Shown here: in pieces, positions 35,319 through 46,773 of the stretch
Layout: the number at the start of each line of letters is the position of its first letter
How positions within the stretch are numbered: the first letter of the stretch is position 1
Assembly (NCBI RefSeq): GCF_019649055.1
Contig: NW_026570226.1
Coordinates: 2,046,001-2,110,000 of the forward strand
Source: Paramacrobiotus metropolitanus
Lineage: Eukaryota; Tardigrada; Eutardigrada; Parachela; Macrobiotidae
Reading direction: 5' to 3'
DNA: 64,000 nucleotides
Program-made: the position numbers and the translations under genes
The notes under the pieces: generated by a model
What the model was told of the DNA's origin: nothing
What the model saw: only the letters and a program-made list of their open reading frames with translations
Database searches by the model: none

Positions 35319-36405
35319 TCAGAATGCGTAAGCTTCTGTGCTGATTATTGGGACCTTGTCGTGCTTCATAATTTGACCTGAAAGTGCAAAAGATGTCAGT
35401 TTTCAGCCGTTAGCAACATTTGTAAATTCGAGCAAGACTTTCAACATTTACTTTAATGCCTATTTGACTTTCAGAATTTGTTTTGTTAAAATATTGAGTT
35501 TAACTGTAGGTATGAATTAAAGTTTTGTGTGCGAGTGTTGTACTCGTAATAAGATTTATATAACAGTATGTTAAGCGCTCCATTCCCATATATCGCTCCA
35601 TTCCCATATATGTTCGTATGGTTTATCATTTTTGTGTGTGTTACCAAATTGTTTAGGCATATAATTTGCTTATGCTAAAGATTCTAAGCGTAATGACTTG
35701 CCAGCTTTAACAGGACCAGTCGAAAATAACAAATGATGCGAATTGTGGAGATCAAATTCCTGTTCCTGGACGATAAACTTTTTATCCAGATCAAGCGCAC
35801 AATGGAGTACATCATCTTCCACTGTGGCTTCGGTAACATGAACCGGTGCTTGCTGCAACCAGAATACTGAAGTAAACACCACATTATTCATAGCAAAATT
35901 AAACCGACTATGCACTTAATTGTACAAAGATGAAACAATTTGTAGCAACGTTAACAGAGGGCGCAATTACCGGCAAACCTTGAATATTCAGATGTTCCGG
36001 ATTATATGTCAACTGCGCTTCAGTAAACGTCCCATTTTGAATGCAGTGTATAACTGCATCGCGTCCCATGTTTTCGTCCTGTAATGAGTGCAGTAGTATA
36101 CAGAATCACCATATTTAATGCAGCTTTATACACCTAAAAACAAAGTTTACCTCGGAGAATCCCAGTGCTAACCAACGATTTCTGTTCAAGTGACCTTTCG
36201 ATCGCAGCTCCACGTGCACTAGACTGGCGGATAGTGTTGTCACCGCTGCCAACTGCTGGCACAGTCTCGGATCTGGTATACAGTCATGTGGCCTTCCAAT
36301 ACAATGTTTTCCATTACTCCCACAGCCTTTCGCCAGTTCTTGCAAACAGAACGTTCCTAGCAAACTATTGAGAACCAAACCAGTTATTATCAAGCCGTAA
36401 TCCAT
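35319..36405 (-). CDS. Small secreted DOMON-domain protein 1
   Basis: 190 aa, four exons from the high coordinate: 36405-36151, 36078-35971, 35852-35702, 35377-35319 (phases 0, 0, 1). Signal peptide MDYGLIITGLVLNSLLGTFC, a Cys-rich segment, then a DOMON beta-sandwich core recognisable by RWLALGFSEDENMGRDAVIHC-type residues (the family hallmark GFS..MG.D.V..C spans the exon 1/2 junction). DOMON domains bind haem or sugars, usually outside the cell; there is no cytochrome b561 part here, so this is a stand-alone secreted form. Intron 3 appears to use a GC donor (GCAAGT), because the phase and the homologous C-terminal exon of the neighbouring paralogue both require it. A TATA box lies about 145 bp upstream. 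Confidence 0.75.
35576..35611. repeat. Two-copy 18-bp tandem repeat
   Basis: CGCTCCATTCCCATATAT occurs twice head-to-tail inside intron 3 of DOMON gene 1. Confidence 0.85.
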
Positions 36406-38296
36406 AACTAGTGATTGTCAAATTGTTTGCGTTGTAATCCACATCAGTTAGGGAGAATATATGGCGACCTGTTAATGGGTTGACCTTTGCTCTTCATGCA
36501 TTGTGTAACCATCCATAAGGGATCCAAAAACTGAAAAGATTCGGCACCTTTTATACAAATTATCGCTGTGGAGTATATCATGAATAACGATTTCTCCTAT
36601 GCTCAGCGTGTTATTCGCATCTGAGCGGTCATTTCTTTAAAACTATTAAACTGCAGTGAAGGCCGTTTATTGTCATAAAACCATAGTCAACGTGCATTCA
36701 CCGGAGAACAGTTACAGACTGTACAGTGCTATTGTGGGTGACAATAGTAATTCTATAGTACGTGCATAATCTATTGTATTATAATGACTAGCAGTGTATC
36801 CTCTAACACTCACAAAACAACAACATGGTGATTTTTTTAAAGGGAAACCAGAAATTTCTAACGACATCTACAGCGGTTATGCGAATGGATGATCGTTCAA
36901 GAGTCGGTACCGGTCACGCAAGTGAAGTACTGTTTGCATGTAAAGTACTACATACTGTAGTTTCATATGGAATCATTTCAAGCATTCGTACTGTGCTTCA
37001 CATATACTTCATCTATACTAATCCAAAAACTCATCTCCCATACAACAGAATTTTTGCATAGATAATTAATAATTTATCAAGTGAATGCGGCCAAGGAGTC
37101 CGATTAAAAATTAGAGCTTGTTATGTGGGACGCAGCTCGAACTGAAGCTAATTGTAAGCTGCGCATTCAAAAGAAACAACGAGCATAATTTTTTTAACAT
37201 TATACTGTAATGTTGTGATACTCCCCACTTTGCAGAATGCTCAATTCGCACATAGCTGTTAGCTAAATTATCATTTGTTTTTATTCACAAAATGCACATC
37301 AGCGAGCGCCACTCAGTAAATAAATTCAAATGAAGAATTTCTACATTTAACACGAGAAGCATTTAAAACACTCATACAGCACTCATATAGCACTACCACG
37401 CATAATCTCCAAATACCTAAATTTTATTATTTTTAAAATGCTTAAATGTGTTCCCTTCTTTATTTTTATATCGGAGCATTCTAAACAGTTTTATTTTATT
37501 AACAAACGAAACCCAGCTGACCCAGCCGCCGATAAGGGATAACACAGGACACTTTTGGAAATGTCAGTATCAGATGTTGTAAGATTTATGGAAGATAATA
37601 AGGAAGTCCTAATGAACAGAATTAATTGATAGCATGGTTAAAAGGTATTTCTGGAGCGATTTTCATCTGTTCGCATCATGTAATCCGCTTGTTTCTAAAA
37701 TGTTTTTTGTGGTTGTAGCGTGAGCAATATCTTAATGGCATACGAATTACAGGCAAAAACAACTGCTACGATCGGAAATGATGTGTCAAAAATTACGGTT
37801 CTTGATTTTACAGGGATTTTGTTGTATACTTCGGGATGCTGTTGTACCGCCTTATCACCTTTTTGGTAATGCAATCAGATGGGTTGTACTGATGGTCAGT
37901 GAGTAGCTGTGTAATACGGTAAGCAATAGCGCTACTTAGTAGCTGATTTCTAATTTTGTCTTCGTTCTGTTTTATTCTATTAAATCTATTTCAACCGATG
38001 ACGTAAATTTCGTTAACAGGCCAATGTAGCAATGGTATAATTATAATTTAATCCTTTCTGTCGTACAAACACCGTACCGTATTATAATACACCATTTCAA
38101 GTGCAACAGATTTGGTATGCGAACATACGCAACATTTGGCAGCTGATGACACAACACCAAACGATCGATCGTTACGTCATTGTTTTCCAAGAAGTAAACA
38201 ACTTTAATATTGGCAAAATTGGATCAGAAGTAAATATTTGCGCAATGATTATGCTAGCTAGACTACAATGACGGAATAAAACATATCTTTCAGAAT
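36406..38296. other. Intergenic DNA between the two DOMON genes
   Basis: Contains the TATA box of DOMON gene 1. No coding sequence with a domain or splice context was found; the short open frames are AT-rich and unsupported. Confidence 0.5.
36547..36555 (-). promoter_or_regulatory. TATA box of DOMON gene 1
   Basis: TATAAAAGG on the minus strand, about 145 bp upstream of the start codon at 36405, a strong match to the metazoan TATA consensus. Confidence 0.6.
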
Positions 38297-39367
38297 CTAA
38301 AACTTATGAGCCTTTTCCGAAATATGAGGAGCCTTATCGTGACGGGATATCGATCCTTTAAAACAAAAAAAGAAATTAAATAACAGGAGCATAATTTGTT
38401 TGAATTGTGCTGTTTACCGTCTTTGAGCGGTCCGGTAGCCAGAATGAGATGGTGATCTTGCACTAAATCGTAAACAGAATCGTCCTTTTGAGGATTCTTT
38501 AAGGTGAAGTGCTTCTTCAGCCTGACTATGCATTGCAAATGTCCATTCTCTAATTTGGCACTGTCCACTTGCAAAGGTGTTTGCTGAAAAAGGATGACTC
38601 ATAGTATTTAATTACAAAATTATACTGGTGCAACCTGAACATATATTCTGCATTTTGCACAGCCACGCGACGAATGGTTTTGATACTAATAGATTATGCG
38701 CTGCCATACACAAAAAAATTCTTACATCGATGTCTTTCCATCCAGTGTTGAAGTGGCGATTCGGAACATTAAAGGTCAATTTAGCTTGCACTACGTTATG
38801 TTCGTCGTTAAAACAGTGCACAACGGCAGAGTTCGGCATCTGTCCACTCTGCAAAACCATGTACTTTCATTAGTCTGCTCTTTGAGAAATGACTTCTTGA
38901 CACAAAATTGTATTAATTAAAATGTAATATTGATTATGCGAGAAAATCGCGATTCTTTAAATAAGTACTGAAACAGATTCCGATGCTTCCTTATTCACTA
39001 ACTGCTACTATTGTCTTCCTATGGATTACGGTGTTAATTTCCAGTATCTAAATGTCACTTTTATGTTTGTACTCGTAATATTTACCAGCGAAAATCCCAC
39101 TCCAATCCAACGGTTTGTAAAGTTTAGCTGCAGGTTCTCCTTGCTGGCAAACGCAGACAGATCGATCCACAAGGTATCGTTATCGTGGGAAGCAATTGTC
39201 GCCAGAACTTCACAGGTGTGGAAATCACTAGCCACGCAGCCTTTTTTCAGTCCATGACAAACCACATCCGGCTGTCCGCACTCATGGGCTTCGGTCCTAT
39301 TAGTGTGTGTTGCATAGCTTAATGATGCCGCTATGGCTATCGTGATAAATGTTAAAATACAGTACAT
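38297..39367 (-). CDS. Small secreted DOMON-domain protein 2
   Basis: 209 aa, four exons from the high coordinate: 39367-39086, 38848-38726, 38583-38418, 38355-38297, with phases 0, 0, 1, identical to those of DOMON gene 1. Signal peptide MYCILTFITIAIAASLSYA, a Cys-containing segment, then the DOMON core (RWIGVGFS, then MPNSAVVHC). The MG.D.V motif of the paralogue is weakened to MPNSAV. Third exon: FTLKN and a HHLILATGPLKDG ending. The last exon encodes a short tail (RHDKAPHIS) that aligns with KHDKVPIIS of the neighbour, confirming tandem duplication. Intron 3 has a normal GT donor. Predicted secreted; ligand unknown. Confidence 0.78.
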
Positions 39368-40732
39368 TTCTATCTGCTATACAACTAGAATTTCGTGGTA
39401 TAAGGATGACCGCAAAAACCTCATGCAATTTATTTACTGAACAACGCGCTTGAAGCCAAATGTGCGAAAAAAGTAGCAAAAACAGTAATGTATATACAAC
39501 GTCTGTCCACTGTCCTCGTGGATGACCTTTGGGCTCTCGTTAACGCTGTCGCTCGAGTGGGCTGTTCACGATGGTGTTCAGACGGTTATTTTATACGCCC
39601 CGGCAGCTGACATATTATGCACCGGCGGGCTCTCTTAACAATTTGTTGCCGTTTGTGAGGCCGCTGGCATATGCATAATTAAGATCTCGTTATACGATAT
39701 CATGACCTGCATCACCGAGTGGCCCAGACAACAATGGGCAGACTGTTGATGCATCCTGCCTACACAACGGGACGAAAATAACACCGGCTTACGACACCGA
39801 CAACCGATACCGGCGTCCGATGTTGCATTTATAAACAGGAAAATATGTATATTGTAGGTTGAAAAAATATCGGCGTAACAATATCTGGCAGCCAGCACAA
39901 TAGCGATGTGTGTTCGGTTTTGTATTTTGATTATGATGATGTCAATGATATTTTGGAAGTCGTCGGAAGTTTTCGGCGGACGATATCCAATACAAGCGGA
40001 AATTAACTCAGTGCAGTGTATTCTAAAAAGTGGATTGTGTTTTTTGAAAAGGATTGTATTTTGGATTGTGTTTTTATATTTCTAATATGTTGAAGTCACT
40101 AAGCGATTCCTACATATGTATGTATGTGCATCATGTTCTGCATGGAAATATATGAGTTACCATCAAAATTGATGTTACCATTACCAAGCTTTCTATTTCA
40201 ATTACAAAACTTCCGTGTACACGTCTAATTTTTTACAATTACGTAGCAGTTGTAATTCAGCAGGTTTATTTATTTCTTAAACGATATATTTTCCTTTTTG
40301 CTCCAGCGGTAAATTTATTTCATTGGTTGTAATTGGCTCCACTATACGATATATCTACCAGGGTCCGTGACATCATTCATTTGTGTGAAAACTCGTTTGT
40401 TTTCGCTACAAGTACAACACGCTGAATAAATCCGACTTTTCACAACACAATAATGTGCCTAACCATCTCAGTAGACTAATACTTAACAAGTTCTGGCCTT
40501 TATAATTAATTAATCTCTATAAAAAAACTAATTTCTATAAAAATAAATTATCACAGTTTTCCTTCTCCTACGTATATAAAACTAATCAGTTGGTAATGCA
40601 ACAAAAAAGTGAACAAACATTTGTTTGAATTAGGAATTCAGGAAAAAACAACTTCTAGAAAAATGCACGTAAAAACATGATCGATAAAATGTCGCTGACT
40701 GTGATGGTATGATGCCGCCAACATAAGTTGCA
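39368..40732. other. Intergenic DNA between DOMON 2 and the GH16 receptor kinase
   Basis: No gene recognised. A TATATAC-like motif on the minus strand near 39487-39497, about 120 bp upstream of DOMON gene 2, is a weak TATA candidate. The remainder is the presumed 3' flank of the receptor kinase. Confidence 0.45.
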
Positions 40733-43700
40733 TTACAATTCTCCGGATTCGCTGTAAGGATCTTCCACTACTTGATCGAATATTTCCTGATAGGCAGAAT
40801 TAAATTGCTGATAAGGGAGATCCAGGGACAGATATGTTTCCGCCGAATCATCTCCCACAATGTCTTGTAAATTTCTCTGCAATTTACTGAAGACTGGACG
40901 ATTCGTGGGGACCAGATCCCAGCATTTCCGCATAACGTCATATCTGAAAAATATTTGGCATCTTAGGCCTTGTCCCGAATTCAAAGCAAATCTCGTTCTT
41001 GTACGGTTGCTCAACCGCACGAGGTGGCTGTATGCAGTGGCCACGCCTACAGATACGGTACGCGAAGCCACCTCGCGAGGTGGAGTTGCTGTATCGCAAC
41101 GAGATTCGCTTTGAATTCGGGACGAGGCCTTATTGTACCTCAATATTCAAAGACTGAACTACCAGTAAAATTAGTTGCAGAATATTTACATCACTTCGGG
41201 GCAATATGGTGGACGAGACAACTGATAGCCGCTGGATAGTGTTTTTAGGAAATCCACAACATAACCGTGTATACCGCTATCGGCATAGGGTGTTTCTCCC
41301 AGAGTGAATATTTCCCATAACAGAACTCCGAATGACCACACATCGCTATACTGCGAGAATACTCGTCCTTTGATAGACTCCGGAGGCATCCATCTTACCG
41401 GTAGCGGAACCTAGGAAAATTATGAAATTACTAACTTTACATAAATAACTTGTGTGAAATACGGTATCGAATTAATTAAGACAGAAAGCAACTTTTTCGA
41501 CCATAAATGCAACTAATTATTTGATGGTAGTAAATCTTTGTCGCTATCCGTCATTAGTGACGATTAAACAATGTCGTCATTAGTAACGATTCGAAAAAAC
41601 TGGTCATAAAACAAGGTAAGCCTTGGTTGTAAACTTTTGTTGAAACAGGAGTATATTATACTCGTAATATAGAATCTGTGAGTAAATGATTAATAGCATA
41701 CGAGTGTCGAACAGATGCAGTACATGTTATCATTGACATCAATGCACGCTTACAACAATGCAGTGCACGATGGTCGTTATGTTGAGGTTTTTAAAAAAAA
41801 CTAAATTGTGTCGATATATGGCGACCATGCCTGTAATTACGAACAAACAACCGGTGCAATCATATATCGCCTCACGCTGACTGCTTTGCTTGTTCGATTG
41901 CCCGTAATTTTCATGGGAATGTAGGTTGACCCACCTGTTGATTATACACAACGTACTCGGCTTGTTGCCGGGCCATTCCAAAATCAGCAATTTTTATAAT
42001 TCGTCCGTCCGTTATCAGGACATTTCGTGCCGCTAGATCACGGTGTATTATGGACCGGCTATTCAGATACTCCATGCCACGGCTAATTTGATAGGTAAAC
42101 GACAGGAGATCACGCGTAGCCAGCAAAGTATTGTCGAAATTGTCTTCCGGAAATGTTTGCTTAGGCCCGGCCTTTTCGATGTTTTCTTGCAGTTTTTTCG
42201 CCTCAATACTGCTCCATTCCAGCAGCCGCCCAGCTGAATCAACATGGTTATAAAAATAAACTCCACGGTGCTGCTTGACATATTTTAACAATGAGCCATG
42301 TGTGCAAAACTCCAATAAGAGCAGTACATCTCCTAAAGAAAACACCACACTTGAGGGTTAAAAATTAAACTGCGAATCGTACAAAAATTTTATTGTGACA
42401 TTTTCAGTATTTGTTGAATACCTTTTATGATGGCGCCCAAAAGATTGACAATGTTCAGATGTCTGCCGGCTTTGATCATCACTTTCATCTCTTCGAAGAG
42501 CTGCTTTATCTGGTCAACATCCTTGTCATTTTTGACACTTTTCACGGCGACAACGGTCGGGCGCGGTTGCCCGCGCAATCCTCTGGCTAAACCTTTTCGA
42601 ACGACTCCATATTCACCGTTCCCCAAAACGAAGTTACCTGCAATAAAATCAAACCGATGAACTACAATACTGAATATTTACGTCCTTTCAGAACAAAATA
42701 AAAGTGACCCTGGTGCTAATTATTACGCTAAGCAATCAGATGATACATAACTACCCATATTTTGATAAAAATAAATAAGGCTATACAGTAAAATATTAAG
42801 AAAAATTCACATTTAATGTGGAAGAGACCACAGTTCGAATTACGTACTAATCTGTAGATCAGCTGAGGGGATCTCCAGCAAACTAACGTAATGCTGCATA
42901 GCGGAGTTAGCTGTATCATCCCCAGTTAGCATATATATCCGGTATGCCGAACTGGACAGCGAATCGGTCAACGTGATAATGGATTCCTTGCGCATATCAC
43001 CGTGCCGCCACTGTCGTCGCCGCCAGTAGATACACAATACAACAGCAATTATTACTGCGGCTAGTGGTAGTAGAGTTCCCAAAACCGCCGCTAAAATTGT
43101 TCGTGAATTATCATTTTTCACGGACCCTTCGGTAGCAATCATACTGGGAGTTTGCCGTACAACGACCCAGTCAATAAAAAAGCGCGTAGGGAATATTGTG
43201 GTGTCAGCCGGTGGTCCCGGAAACATCCCACCCACCGCCACATTCATCACAATCTGCATCTTATCGGTGGGAATCTGAGCTCTCTCGGAAACGGAGAAGA
43301 TCTCTTGATTGTCGAAGTACCAAACCATTTTCTCTTTGGTCCACAGTAATTTGTACAAGTGATAATCTTCCGTAATATCCATCGGGCTCGAGTAAGTGTT
43401 ACTGGCAGATTGTGTTGTTGGTTGACCTTGGTCACTGAAAGTTTAACAGCGAAATATGCGTGTGTTACATAATATATACAGAGCGACTGTGCTATATGTA
43501 AAGATAAAGAACTAACGATTAATTTATGTTATTGTTAATTTTGCAAACAGAATCAAATCAGAAATCGCGCAAAGTATTAAGCAATTACATTAAGTAACGC
43601 TTACCGCCTTTAGTCAATTCTGAATAGTAATCGGGGAAAAATAAATTTTCACGTTCTGTACAACAAATTTTTTAAATATTGTGTTAATAATGTTGTATTG

Positions 43701-44250
43701 TTGTAAATTAATGAAATATTATTTACTTCTTTAGGGTGTAGTAATCCGAGGTGTAGATATTGTATGTTTGGTCACCGCGCGCATCGATCACACTGACTGC
43801 CGGTGGCCAGTGACTGCACACGGTGGCCGCTGGGCACTCAAAGTGACTCAGCCACAATGCTGTCCATACACCTTTTCCTTTCGGGACCTTGGCGCGCCAC
43901 TCAATCTCTCCATATAAGAAGTTGAACGCTTTTCCCGTATCCACGCGGCCGGATGTGTAATTGGCGGTAGTCGTGTTTCCGCGTTCCATTAGTTTCTGCT
44001 TCGTCATAATTTCCAGGAATCCGTTGTTGACAGCAACATTCTCCGGGATGTAGTATTGCAGTTCCTGATTGACTTGGCTCTTCTGGTTGGTTGGTGTCCA
44101 TTTGGACAAGTTCAGCGCGGGTCCATCGAAATCATCACGAAAAACATCATATTCGGTGCTATTAGAAGGATCCGCTGGATCAGTATGTACATGACAGATT
44201 TTGATAAACAGAATTATAAAACACCACCGATACATAGCGTGCAGCCCCAT
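40733..44250 (-). CDS. GH16-ectodomain receptor tyrosine kinase
   Basis: 718 aa, six exons from the high coordinate: 44250-43727, 43434-42848, 42637-42422, 42332-41935, 41410-41190, 40943-40733 (phases 2, 1, 1, 0, 2, all closing). Signal peptide; GH16 beta-glucanase-like domain about 33-270 ([45 protein letters not shown], later [11 protein letters not shown] and the FFIDWVVV end strand); one membrane helix about 287-311; then a tyrosine kinase about 371-700. Kinase residues: Gly loop GNGEYG 376-381, Lys403, a split-kinase insert about 465-515, HRDLAARN with Asp541, DFG at 559-561, [22 protein letters not shown]. All canonical kinase residues are present, so it should be active. The GH16 catalytic motif is not intact (A151, S153, D156 at the E..D..E positions), suggesting a carbohydrate-binding receptor domain. 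The membrane helix and kinase lead-in are joined within exon 2/3 coding, not inferred from proximity alone. Confidence 0.88.
40963..41132. mobile_element. PIF/Harbinger-like MITE in an intron of the GH16 receptor kinase
   Basis: The element spans 40966-41129 (164 bp). Terminal inverted repeats of about 32 bp start GGCCTTGTCCCGAATTCAAA on the left, with the right end its near-perfect reverse complement (two mismatches). It is flanked by TTA at 40963-40965 and 41130-41132. A TTA target duplication and GGCC-starting repeats suit the PIF/Harbinger group. It contains no transposase. It lies between the last two exons. Confidence 0.85.
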
Positions 44251-46773
44251 AATATGCAGGGAAAAGTTCTAGACTTCACTTGTGCCAATACTGTACATTT
44301 GTCGCGCATGCTAGCACATGTTGTTGTTTATAAGATTTTCGAAACAGTTACCGGTATGTTACCTGTTGAAATACGGCAGTACAGAAATAACATTATGCAC
44401 CGCATAAGCACAAAGAATTTTCAGCTGATTGTATACCTTTAGGCTTTAGGGAACGATGCCGACGACGTGTGCGTCTATAGAACGTCATTCGTCTGACGCA
44501 TTGCAGCGCAGTCATTTTGCAAAAATTACCAGTAGAAATTACCAGTAGAAAATGCTCATTGCGTTTTAGCTAACCATAAGTCAACAACTGCTACAATCCC
44601 ATTTCCAGTTTAACCGGCTGCCCGGTATGAATAAATATACATATAAACAATGTTTATAAGCGGATGAGCGGTCACGATCAACAGGCACTGACTTAAAAAC
44701 GTGCAATCACTAGGCTAGAAGTGTACGTACATTAATTGATCATGGATTTGGGGAAAACAATATAGATATCAATATTATGCTGGACTTGTCTGTAAAGGAA
44801 AAACTAACCGATCATAAAATGCAGCTTCATACTCAGTTACCGTACCCCTGTATCTGCAATTTCTTGGGCAATTATTGTATGATTTTCTACATCCACTTGC
44901 TGCAAATCGAAACAATTTCAAAATCCCGCGGTCACAATTGTCACATAAGCCGATTGTTGCTGGCAACAGGGTTTACCTTTATAATTAAACAGACAGATTT
45001 AAAAACTATTGAACGTCGTTAATCGGCAACAGATTTTTAACTGATTTCATGACTGGAAACTGGCAAGGATTACTGGGCATAAGGCAAGGATTACTGGGCA
45101 TAGCGCCGGTAGATAAGTAACGAGAATGGTCCAAATCAGTTCTAAAAATCCGAGCCCTCTGCATTGTTTTTACTGTTGATGTTGGTATCTCCAGTACACA
45201 TGCACAAAGCTGTTTGATGAATTAGTGAACAATGCAAACATCATTAATATTATCCAACTGCCGCAAAAGGCCTGGTCATGAAATACGTTTTGGTCCAAGT
45301 TTATTCCCGGTGATCTTGTTCACTGGACGAATGCCGAATTCCCGCGTCAGATATCAATATTGATTCACTGGCGCAAATATTCTGTCACCCGCACTTTGTC
45401 AGATTCTTGTTTTATTCTTTCCAAATTACGTGATCAGGCTTACACCTTTCGGTCCAAACATTCGGATTCGCTTTGCTGTCGAACACCTGTTTTGTAGATA
45501 TCTTTAAAGCCAAACGCTATTGCGGTTTAATAAGTAGGAGAAAATCAAACTCCACAGATCAAGGGGGCAGCAAAACCGTCAGCGCGCTGTACGTCAGGTT
45601 TACTAACTGAAGCTTTAATAAACCGGAAAATATCCACCTGCATGTATTAAAACACAAGACTGTAATGCAAGCAACTGTGATACAACTGCCCAGATGAAAA
45701 TTTAAGAATTTTTCACCGGAAGTTAAAATGATTCTGAAGGCAAACACATGTTTCTAAGTTTGTGTTTAAAATTTCAACGTGAATAGGTTTAAGAACATAT
45801 GCGGTATCAGCAAAAATTCGTACGTTTCGATCGTTGCCTAATTTGCTGCTGCGCGGAGTATCAACAGCCAGAGGGTAACCTTTAGGGAGCTTTACAGATG
45901 ATTATCGTAAGTATCTGTATATATAAACGATGCCGGAGAAAGCCTGCTAATGCTCAAACTTAACCATATTAAAGCCATTGCAAAACAAAGACTACCCACA
46001 GAACATACTTAATTATATTACGAAGTTCAAAGCAAAAACTAATGTTGCACACCTCAGGTCGCATCGGCGAAATTGCCACCAAAAATACATAAATTTGGAT
46101 GGATGGATTGATTTTTAAAAAAATTTGGATGTCTCTAGTCTCTAAGCTTCCAACAGGGCTTGGTTTTAATTGATGTAGGAATGCTGATGGGCAAAGGTCA
46201 AATATTGGTTTTGGTCTGAAATATTGCTGTATAAAATCGAGCCCTTTGCTTATTATGCGTTTATTCAAACTTAAACCAGTCATCAAAATTACCGTAATAT
46301 AATTAAAACATGGCTGAAGTAATGTTATTCAAATTACAAAATTTTACCATGCGGAGAACACCGGAATGTTGTACATTATATGTTTTTGTTGTTATGTATT
46401 TACAACGTAGTGTTATTATAATGGTCATACGCTGATTCACGTCAAACGCTTTAGGCACAGCTAAAGTGAGATTATTTACACCAAAATTCTACGGATCTGT
46501 CTTGAGTTTTGCCTGTGGTAAAGAACTAGCAAGGTTCTTACATGGATATATAACGTAGTCATCGTTATACTCCGAAAATAAACTACTTACATATTGCTAT
46601 TATATGCTCTGAATTCTCACTAATGCATCCGTTAATTATGACCAAGACTCATTTTAAACAATCCTGTACCTTCGAGGTAAACCATATTATGATTACTATC
46701 GATGAGTAGCAATTGATTTCGTCGACACGAGAGCTTCTAAAGGCATTTTATTGTTATCACTTGCCAATAAACG
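44251..46773. other. Intergenic DNA between divergent genes
   Basis: 2.5 kb between the GH16 receptor kinase (-) and GPCR 1 (+). Holds a 20-bp direct repeat at 45062-45102 and a doubled AATTACCAGTAGAA near 44525. No supported gene. A TATATATAAACG at about 45918 has no nearby coding start. Confidence 0.5.
45062..45102. repeat. Two-copy 20-bp direct repeat
   Basis: GGCAAGGATTACTGGGCATA occurs twice, separated by one base. Confidence 0.85.
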
